Below, piece by piece: positions 1 to 5,022 of a stretch of DNA of 5,022 nt (its first letter is position 1; every line of letters begins with the position of its first letter). The notes beneath the pieces are model-generated. The model saw only the letters and a list, made by a program, of their open reading frames with translations, did not search any database and was not told the origin of the DNA. Made by a program: the position numbers and the translations under genes. The stretch is from Saprospirales bacterium (GTDB lineage Bacteria > Bacteroidota > Bacteroidia > Chitinophagales > Saprospiraceae), in the NCBI GenBank assembly GCA_024642645.1, contig JAHEAS010000324.1:1-5022 (forward strand), in the 5' to 3' direction.

Positions 1-171
1 GTCAAGCGCCTCGCCCCGCTGGTTTGCGGCAGCAATGAAGATTCGTAGGTTGTCAACTATTTGTGGTTGGCCGCTAAAGTCATCGAGTTCCTTTGGTCGC
101 AAAGCCTTTTCGATGAGCTTTTCGTCGTTGCTCATCAGGTTGCCTTCAGCGTCAAGATTTGGGTTGGTCAT
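1..171 (-). CDS. ruvB: RuvB Holliday-junction branch-migration ATPase, N-terminal fragment
   Basis: RuvB is the hexameric AAA+ motor that, with RuvA, drives branch migration of Holliday junctions during recombination and repair in the cytoplasm. Only the first 57 codons are present; the gene runs off the left edge. The reading frame opens with ATG at 171-169 and gives MTNPNLDAEGNLMSNDEKLI, followed by the RuvB signature block LRPKELDDFSGQPQIVDNLR (residues 24-43) and then IFIAAANQRGEALD to the edge. In RuvB this block immediately precedes the HGPPGLGKTT Walker A loop, which would fall just outside the window. The short acidic N-terminal extension before ALRP is usual in Bacteroidota homologues. 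No Shine-Dalgarno sequence is visible; the start is placed by family length and lies five bases after the end of a long hairpin (177-258). The upstream lipoprotein gene is on the same strand, 90 bases away, so co-transcription is possible but unproven. Identity is confident from the motif; ATPase residues cannot be checked here. Confidence 0.93.
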   Translation of the reverse strand, partial: MTNPNLDAEGNLMSNDEKLIEKALRPKELDDFSGQPQIVDNLRIFIAAANQRGEALD

Positions 172-176
172 TAAAC

Positions 177-258
177 AGTTTTGAGTTTTGAGTTTTGAGT
201 TTTGAGTTGCGAAGCAAGACTTTCTTGACTCAAAACTCGCAACTCAAAATTCGAAACT
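177..258 (-). repeat. Period-7 inverted repeat (hairpin) before ruvB
   Basis: The plus-strand arm 177-207 is four tandem copies of AGTTTTG plus AGT. The opposing arm 228-258 is its imperfect reverse complement: 27 of 31 positions pair, and the four mismatches fall in three of the four heptads. The 20-base loop (208-227) contains a smaller perfect stem, CAAGA/TCTTG (215-219 with 223-227). The element fills nearly all of the gap between the lipoprotein stop (262) and the ruvB ATG (171). No T-run follows it on either strand, so it is not a classical intrinsic terminator. It could act as a ruvB leader structure, a 3' end stabiliser for the lipoprotein message, or simply be a dispersed intergenic repeat. 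The structure is seen directly; the role is unknown. Confidence 0.85.
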
Positions 259-261
259 TAT

Positions 262-846
262 TCAGTCCCACACTCCCTCGCCCTTCCAAATGGTTTTTCC
301 TTTGGAAATGAAATTGAGGTATTGACGATGGCAGTCGTCGTCTTGATTGCCGTTGGTTTGGCACAGAAGGTTGCCATCACAATCATAAAGAAAAGTGTCA
401 GGCACAGCTTCGAAAGCAAAAGCCCATTTGCCCCCAATCTGGTATTTGATGATTTTTAGTGGATTGTGTCGGTCAATAGCCTTACTCATCCACGTCACAG
501 CGAATGGGTTGCTTATTTGGGAGCATTCAACTGGGCCACTTGATTTCAAGTCCTCAATGCAGGTAATTTCGACCATTTTACTTTCAGCCATGCAAATGCT
601 GGCCATGTCGTTCAACTCATTGTAGCCAAAACGGATGGGTTGCTTGTCCCTAGCTTGAAAATCATCCGGGAATGCAACGGGGTTGAGGAGTTCACCGTTT
701 TCGAGGCGGATGAGGTAGCCACAGCCATCAAGGCCGTCAAAATCAACCACTGTGCCGAGGGTTTGGCAATTGCCGTCTGTTGTTGGTGGTTTTGTTTTAC
801 AGCCACCTGCGTAGGCAATTATTGCCAAAAAAAGAATCGTTCGCAT
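262..846 (-). CDS. Predicted lipoprotein of unknown function, two-module
   Basis: This is a 194-residue protein I cannot assign to a named function. From ATG 846 the N-terminus MRTILFLAIIAYAGGC has a basic residue, a short hydrophobic core and a cysteine at 16 preceded by AGG, a loose lipobox, so a lipid-anchored periplasmic or outer-membrane protein is inferred. An in-frame TTG at 858 would add MILN; ATG is preferred because it places the signal peptide normally. Module one (about 26-99) contains GTVVDFDGLDGCGYLIRL (31-48) and a later IRFGYNEL, resembling small beta-rich domains of Bacteroidota lipoproteins. Module two (about 113-194) has a WMSKAI helix, a KIIKYQIGGKWAFAF strand pair and FLYDCDGNLLCQTNG (152-166), reminiscent of the DUF6970 family from memory; this needs a profile search. 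Nine cysteines (16, 27, 42, 85, 96, 108, 156, 162, 172) suggest disulfides outside the cytoplasm. The gene is divergent from icd and lies upstream of ruvB on the same strand. It ends at TGA 264-262, three bases from a hairpin. Confidence 0.75.
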   Translation of the reverse strand: MRTILFLAIIAYAGGCKTKPPTTDGNCQTLGTVVDFDGLDGCGYLIRLENGELLNPVAFPDDFQARDKQPIRFGYNELNDMASICMAESKMVEITCIEDLKSSGPVECSQISNPFAVTWMSKAIDRHNPLKIIKYQIGGKWAFAFEAVPDTFLYDCDGNLLCQTNGNQDDDCHRQYLNFISKGKTIWKGEGVWD

Positions 847-901
847 GTTCAAAATCAATGAAAATATGAGCTTTTGATAATTAAAAACAGCCTGTTTTGA
901 T

Positions 902-909
902 TACCTTTG
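902..909 (+). promoter_or_regulatory. Bacteroidota-type -7 promoter element for icd
   Basis: TACCTTTG matches the Bacteroidota primary sigma factor -7 consensus TAnnTTTG exactly. A TTTG at 873-876 is the nearest -33 candidate, but the 25-base gap is longer than the usual 19-21, so the upstream half is weak. Transcription would begin near 914-917 and give a leader of roughly 110 bases that contains the whole 928-1009 hairpin before the icd ATG at 1025. The match is seen in the sequence; promoter activity is inference. Confidence 0.55.
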
Positions 910-927
910 CGCCGCTTTTTAAAAGAG

Positions 928-1009
928 GAGGATTCGGATTTTCGAAGATTTGAGGATTTGATTTGCGCTTGCTTTTCAAATCCTCAAATCTTCAAATCCT
1001 CGAATCTTC
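928..1009 (+). repeat. Period-8 inverted repeat (hairpin) in the icd leader
   Basis: Arm 928-961 pairs with arm 976-1009 at 28 of 34 positions around a 14-base loop (962-975). The loop-proximal 16 base pairs are perfect. The 3' arm is built from an 8-base unit, TCAAATCC alternating with TCAAATCT and ending in a TCGAATCT variant; the 5' arm carries the complementary GATTTGAG-type units with a degenerate patch at 937-943. The element ends 15 bases before the icd ATG, downstream of the predicted -7 element, so it should be transcribed as part of the 5' untranslated region. No T-run follows, arguing against a simple terminator. It may modulate icd translation or be a dispersed repeat; the sequence alone does not decide. 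Confidence 0.85.
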
Positions 1010-1024
1010 AAAAACCATAACGAA

Positions 1025-2290
1025 ATGACCGGAACAAAAGTAACGATTGCCAAAGGTAAATTAAAAGTACCGAATGACCCGATTATCCCATTCATTGAAG
1101 GCGATGGAACGGGTGCAGATATTTGGGCAGCCTCCGTACGTGTACTGGATGCCGCTGTTGAAAAAGCCTACAAAGGCAAGAAAAAAATTGTTTGGAAAGA
1201 AGTTTTGGCAGGTGAAAAAGCCTTCAACAAAACGGGCAACTGGCTTCCAACAGAAACGCTCGATGTCATTCGGGAGCACCTCGTGGCCATTAAGGGCCCA
1301 CTGACCACGCCAGTAGGTGGTGGCATCCGCTCCCTGAACGTGGCACTTCGCCAAGAGCTAGACCTCTATGCTTGCGTGCGCCCAGTGCAGTATTTCAAGG
1401 GTGTACCTTCGCCGGTGAAAGAGCCACAACTAGTGGACATGGTGATTTATCGGGAAAATACCGAGGACATTTATGCTGGTATTGAGTACCTGAACGGTAC
1501 GCCAGAATGTGAGAAAATGCTCAATTTCCTCCAAAACGAAATGGGTGTGAAGAAGCTCCGCTTTCCAAAATCTTCTTCATTTGGCATCAAACCTGTCTCA
1601 AAAGAAGGCACGGAGCGACTCGTAAGGAGCGCATTGGAGTACGCCCTTCTCAACAAGAAACCATCTCTGACGCTGGTGCACAAAGGCAACATCATGAAGT
1701 TTACCGAAGGTAAATTCAAGGAATGGGGCTACGAACTGGCCGAGCGGGAGTTTGGCGATAAAGTGTTCACTTGGGCACAGTATGACCGTATCAAGGATGC
1801 AAAAGGTGAGTCGGCCGCAAATACTGCCCAAAACGAGGCCGTGAAAGCCGGAAAAATGATTGTGAAAGATGTCATCGCCGATGCGTTTCTTCAGCAAATC
1901 CTGCTTCGCCCAGCCGAGTATTCTGTCATCGCAACGTTGAACCTAAATGGCGACTACATTTCTGATGCGCTTGCTGCGCAAGTAGGTGGTATTGGTATTG
2001 CGCCTGGTGCAAACATCAACTACGTGACAGGTCACGCTATTTTTGAAGCAACCCACGGCACGGCTCCTAAGTACGCTGGCTTGGACAAAGTGAACCCATC
2101 TTCCGTGATTCTTTCTGGCGAAATGATGTTCCGTTTCCTCGGCTGGACGAAAGCTGCCGACTTGATTTTGAAGAGCATGAAACGTGCGATTTCGAAAAAG
2201 CGGGTGACTTATGATTTCCACCGCTTGATGAAGAACGCAACATTGCTGAAATGTTCGGAGTTTGGCGACGAGATGATTGCCAATATGTAA
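1025..2290 (+). CDS. icd: NADP-dependent isocitrate dehydrogenase
   Basis: This cytoplasmic TCA-cycle enzyme oxidatively decarboxylates isocitrate to 2-oxoglutarate and reduces NADP+. The complete 421-residue protein matches the homodimeric bacterial family (about 416-425 residues) end to end, from PNDPIIPFIEGDG near the N-terminus to the terminal LLKCSEFGDEMIANM. Isocitrate-binding residues are present: S103 and N105 in GGGIRSLNVALRQ, then R109, R119 and R143, with catalytic Y150 and K220 (LVHKGNIMKF). The metal-binding aspartates are D286, D310 and D314 (IADAF, NGDYISDAL). NADP specificity is supported by K349-Y350 in HGTAPKY and by Y396 and R400 (TYDFHR), equivalent to the E. coli phosphate-binding set. 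Residues 245-278 form a segment about 13 longer than in E. coli, close to the Bacillus subtilis CitC type. The start has no Shine-Dalgarno but an A-rich leader. It has its own predicted promoter and ends before a strong terminator, so it is probably monocistronic. Confidence 0.97.
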   Translation: MTGTKVTIAKGKLKVPNDPIIPFIEGDGTGADIWAASVRVLDAAVEKAYKGKKKIVWKEVLAGEKAFNKTGNWLPTETLDVIREHLVAIKGPLTTPVGGGIRSLNVALRQELDLYACVRPVQYFKGVPSPVKEPQLVDMVIYRENTEDIYAGIEYLNGTPECEKMLNFLQNEMGVKKLRFPKSSSFGIKPVSKEGTERLVRSALEYALLNKKPSLTLVHKGNIMKFTEGKFKEWGYELAEREFGDKVFTWAQYDRIKDAKGESAANTAQNEAVKAGKMIVKDVIADAFLQQILLRPAEYSVIATLNLNGDYISDALAAQVGGIGIAPGANINYVTGHAIFEATHGTAPKYAGLDKVNPSSVILSGEMMFRFLGWTKAADLILKSMKRAISKKRVTYDFHRLMKNATLLKCSEFGDEMIANM

Positions 2291-2349
2291 GCACACATTT
2301 TGGTAGAAAAAAGTGTTGCCATCAAACTGGTGTTTGACGACACAATACA

Positions 2350-2381
2350 AAAAAAGGCGGCCCGATTGGGTCGCCTTTTTT
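2350..2381. terminator. Bidirectional intrinsic terminator between convergent genes
   Basis: A 14-base-pair stem (2350-2363 with 2368-2381) closes on the tetraloop GATT. The core is GGCGGCCC paired with GGGTCGCC, with one G-T wobble on the plus-strand transcript. Six A on the left and six T on the right flank the core, so on either strand the GC-rich stem is followed by a U-run. It lies 60 bases after the icd stop and 41 bases past the stop of the minus-strand T9SS gene, and can therefore terminate both convergent transcripts. Confidence 0.92.
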
Positions 2382-2421
2382 GTTTCTGCACACCCAAAAG
2401 ATTGGGCGAGCACGAGTAGGG

Positions 2422-5022
2422 TCAATTCATCAAAGTCACATCGCCATATAGCTGTATGACGCGACCATCTACGAATTCAATTTCTGCCTTCCAGACAAAA
2501 ACGGCAGGGTTCATGGGCTGACCATCCAGCCGGCCGTCCCAACCCATAGGCTCTTCGTTCGGGTCAAAATTTTCCCGGACAAATACTTTTTCTCCAAAGC
2601 GGTCAAAGATTTGGAATTGCTTTACTGTCCTAACTGCAGACGCTCTTGCGTAAATCGTAAACAGGTCATTGATACCATCACCGTTTGGCGAGAAGGAGTT
2701 GGGCACGTAAACATCCAAGTCCTTTGTTACTCGGATATTCATTTTGTCGGTCAAAGAACATCCTTTTTCATTCCAAACCGTGAGGTAATAGTAAACCGTT
2801 TTCAAGGGTCTTGCCCAAAAGGAAAGTTCTGTTAGTGGTTGAACTGTATTGGAAATCCAAGCAAAAGAATCTACTGGTGAGAAACTGATTTCTGGATTGA
2901 TATGAACGCTGTCGCCGAGTTCAATGGTGACGTCATCGCCCAGTTTCATGAACAGCTCTTCTGGGGCGTCCAGCCTAAAAATAGTATCCACGGTGCACCC
3001 ATTTGCGTCGAAAATTTCTATAAAAAAGTCGCCTGGAGGCAAGTTGTCAAAAGCAACTGGTGCAATCACAGGTTGTGAACCCTGTAATTTGGTTTTAACA
3101 CCACCAGCGCCGCCACTCCAACCAGTTATTTCAAAATATCCGTCATCAATGCCGAAACATCTTGGCGAATCAAAGTCAAATTCAGGCACAAACAGTTCGG
3201 GCTCTGTCAGCGTGATGGAGGTTGTGTCCTTGCAGCCAATGGCATCCGTCAAAGTCACAGTGAAATCGCCCGTTTTTAGGTTTAAAATCTGCGGTGTAAG
3301 TTCAAGATTCGACCACTCAAACTCGAAAGGTGGAATCCCTGCCAATGGGTTGGCTAAGAGCACACCATTGCTGTCTTGAAAGCATTTTAACCCGAAACCA
3401 CTGCCGCCACTGAGTATTTGAATCTCAGCCTCGGGAATATCAAGCGTCAAGAGGAAAGCTGCCGTAGTCGTGCAACCCAAACTGTTCGTGACGGTAACTG
3501 TGTAAGTGCCTGGCAGCGCTGTGGTAATGCTGGTGCTTGACTCGCCATTACCCCAAACGATTTGCGAAGCACTGGTTTGAGCAGTCAGAATAACGGTGTC
3601 TTTTTGACAAAAATAAGGTTCACCCAGAATATCAAGAACAGGAACAATTTCAGTGGCAGGTACCGTGATGCTTCGATTGATGATACACTCACCAATGTTT
3701 ACGAATACAGTAAAAGTAGCTTCAACTGTAGGGTTTGGTAAATTAATTTTATGTCCATTGCCCACGGTATTTCCATTTTCATCCAACCAACTGTAAGTGG
3801 CGTTCAAGCTATCCACGCTCAGGGTGAGTGTATTGTCACAATTGAAAGCTAGTTCAATATCGTCCTGAAAATATTGCACCGAAAACTGGTGATCAATGCT
3901 GGTTACACAACTGTCAATTAGCCTGAAACAGTAGTCACCAAAGGTGAACCCAGGCAGGGCTATGGTCGAGTCTTGCACATTAAAAGTGGCCAGTACCAAT
4001 GCTGGATTATTGCAATCCACTTGTTCAATGACATAAGGTGGTTTACCGCTCAATATTTCAAACTCCAAGGTTGTGGCGCCGGCGCCATCGCATATAATCC
4101 CGCTAGAAACATCGAAACTCAGCGTATCTGCTTCGGGCACAAAAATGATAGCAGTGTCTATCGGACAAGCTGAGTTGAGTGTGTAGAGATACACCGTGTG
4201 CTCGCCTGCAGAAACGTTCACGAAGGTGAAAGGTGAGCCAATTTGGCTGTTTACGGTCCCGACTACGTCCAAGCTATAGTTGTCTTTGATGCTGCTCGGC
4301 CAATCAATAGCGGCATTATTGATTGTGCCCCAATCCTGCCATCCTGCCAGATCCATCGCTCCGCTGACGGTGATAGTGCCACTGCCTGGGCAGTTCCCAA
4401 ATGGGATAGCTTCGAAGTTGTATTCTGGTGCAGGGAGGTGAAGGTTTTTTACCCCACAATGGTCCACTTCGGCAAGTTGGTAGTCGCCAGGTAACAGATT
4501 GGTTATAGAATAAGATAAACAACTCGAAGTCAAATTGTCCCCATCAATCAACATGGAAATGTTGTTGGGGCCGCCAGTCAGATAAAACGGGCCATCCTCC
4601 GGGTCAATGACTATTTGATAAACAGTCTGGCAACTACCGCTGATGACGGTGTTGTAAATATAGGTCTTCATCACCGGGTCGACCGCTTGCCAATAGCCTA
4701 AGTTCGCTTGAGCTTCGTAGAGGTCACAATTTGGAATATTCAGTGTGACCTTGTAACTCCCAGAATCCGGGACATAAAAAAGGCCAGTGGTATTGGTGCT
4801 GAGTACATTGTCGTTTTCATCAAACAGCACAAAAAGCCCGCCTACAGTACTCATGGGTCGGTCAGATATAGCGCCGTTGTCGCAGGTAAATCGGTCAATC
4901 AATTCAGCTTTCACTGAGTCACAGAGGGGTTTCAGCAAAAGAATGACAGAATCACGGCAAACCATCTGGTCCTCACAACCGTCTTCCACGGCCAGTTCCC
5001 AATTGCCAGGGGTGTTACCATT
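2422..5022 (-). CDS. Large repeat protein with T9SS type B (CHU_C/gliding motility) sorting domain, C-terminal part
   Basis: The frame is open to the right edge, so only the last 866 residues are present; a GTG at 4989 is internal, since coding continues upstream as NGNTPGNWELA. Numbered from the edge, residues 1 to about 470 are beta-rich, cysteine-containing modules without a family I can name. Residues 472-517 resemble an Ig/PKD-like module (CQKDTVILTA, then GTYTVTVTNSLGC). Residues 547-597 and 622-676 look like SprB-type repeats, each beginning at a cysteine and ending in a DAxGC motif (DAIGC, DANGC). Residues 695-755 are a further PKD-like module (YYLTVWNEKGC). Residues 770-866 are the gliding motility-associated C-terminal domain, with VPNSFSPNGDGIND (773-786), IFDRFGEKVF, GWDGRLDGQPMNPAVFVWKA and terminal YGDVTLMN. 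This domain directs export across the outer membrane by the type IX system and surface attachment or release. The likely role is a secreted adhesin-like or structural surface protein; substrate unknown. No enzymatic domain is visible in this part. Confidence 0.93.
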   Translation of the reverse strand, partial: NGNTPGNWELAVEDGCEDQMVCRDSVILLLKPLCDSVKAELIDRFTCDNGAISDRPMSTVGGLFVLFDENDNVLSTNTTGLFYVPDSGSYKVTLNIPNCDLYEAQANLGYWQAVDPVMKTYIYNTVISGSCQTVYQIVIDPEDGPFYLTGGPNNISMLIDGDNLTSSCLSYSITNLLPGDYQLAEVDHCGVKNLHLPAPEYNFEAIPFGNCPGSGTITVSGAMDLAGWQDWGTINNAAIDWPSSIKDNYSLDVVGTVNSQIGSPFTFVNVSAGEHTVYLYTLNSACPIDTAIIFVPEADTLSFDVSSGIICDGAGATTLEFEILSGKPPYVIEQVDCNNPALVLATFNVQDSTIALPGFTFGDYCFRLIDSCVTSIDHQFSVQYFQDDIELAFNCDNTLTLSVDSLNATYSWLDENGNTVGNGHKINLPNPTVEATFTVFVNIGECIINRSITVPATEIVPVLDILGEPYFCQKDTVILTAQTSASQIVWGNGESSTSITTALPGTYTVTVTNSLGCTTTAAFLLTLDIPEAEIQILSGGSGFGLKCFQDSNGVLLANPLAGIPPFEFEWSNLELTPQILNLKTGDFTVTLTDAIGCKDTTSITLTEPELFVPEFDFDSPRCFGIDDGYFEITGWSGGAGGVKTKLQGSQPVIAPVAFDNLPPGDFFIEIFDANGCTVDTIFRLDAPEELFMKLGDDVTIELGDSVHINPEISFSPVDSFAWISNTVQPLTELSFWARPLKTVYYYLTVWNEKGCSLTDKMNIRVTKDLDVYVPNSFSPNGDGINDLFTIYARASAVRTVKQFQIFDRFGEKVFVRENFDPNEEPMGWDGRLDGQPMNPAVFVWKAEIEFVDGRVIQLYGDVTLMN

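Noticed and set aside
177..258. The ruvB-side hairpin as a rho-independent terminator for the lipoprotein gene
   Set aside because: It starts right after the stop codon, but the stem is AT-rich with mismatches and no U-run follows it on the minus strand, so the intrinsic terminator criteria are not met.
856..858. TTG as the start of the lipoprotein
   Set aside because: ATG at 846-844 gives a standard short signal peptide with the basic residue at position 2; the TTG only adds three uninformative residues.
177..1009. CRISPR array or insertion-sequence ends
   Set aside because: The repeats are contiguous 7- or 8-base units without spacers. There is no transposase or target duplication, and the gene between the two hairpins is an intact lipoprotein with no mobility function.
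1943..2425. 160-codon open frame on the minus strand antisense to icd
   Set aside because: It lies opposite highly conserved isocitrate dehydrogenase codons, has no recognisable domain, and would read through the bidirectional terminator. It is a shadow of the real gene.
2924..3379. 151-codon open frame on the plus strand antisense to the T9SS protein gene
   Set aside because: The translation is serine- and proline-rich low-complexity sequence expected from the reverse of a threonine/glycine-rich repeat gene; the opposite strand carries clear SprB-like and CHU_C motifs.
4074..4087. Perfect 14-base palindrome TGGCGCCGGCGCCA
   Set aside because: It lies inside the T9SS coding sequence and is explained by alternating glycine and alanine codons (DGAGAT); there is no second copy or regulatory context.
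4987..4989. GTG as the start of the T9SS protein
   Set aside because: The frame stays open to the window edge, continuing as in-module sequence (NGNTPGNWELAVEDGCEDQ), and no signal peptide follows the GTG. The gene is 5'-truncated by the window.

Overview
The window looks like chromosomal DNA from a member of the Bacteroidota, probably a Saprospiraceae-like lineage. Three things point there. The large protein on the right ends in a gliding-motility/CHU_C type sorting domain of the type IX secretion system, which is confined to this phylum. The promoter-like element before the isocitrate dehydrogenase gene fits the Bacteroidota -7 consensus TAnnTTTG. No start codon has a Shine-Dalgarno sequence in front of it, and leaders are A-rich instead. 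The assignment below phylum level is inference.

Layout, left to right. Positions 1-171 (minus) hold the first 57 codons of ruvB, the Holliday-junction branch-migration ATPase, running off the left edge. Positions 172-261 are filled by a long imperfect hairpin built from a 7-base repeat. Positions 262-846 (minus) encode a 194-residue predicted lipoprotein of unknown function. Positions 847-1024 separate this gene from the divergent icd gene. They carry the icd -7 element and a second hairpin built from an 8-base repeat. Positions 1025-2290 (plus) encode a complete NADP-dependent isocitrate dehydrogenase of the TCA cycle. Positions 2291-2421 hold a strong intrinsic terminator shared by two convergent genes. 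Positions 2422-5022 (minus) are the C-terminal 866 residues of a large cysteine-rich, beta-sandwich repeat protein with a type B T9SS sorting domain; its start lies beyond the right edge.

The genes do not form a pathway; they are neighbouring housekeeping, envelope and secretion genes. I see no mobile element, CRISPR array, tRNA or rRNA, and no evident new enzymatic or defence system. The most interesting structure is the pair of intergenic hairpins. Each spans 82 bases, each sits directly before a start codon (ruvB and icd) in the same orientation relative to that gene, each has arms made of short tandem TTTGAG-like units, and both loops carry the same heptamer CTTGCTT. They look like two diverged members of one repeat or leader family.
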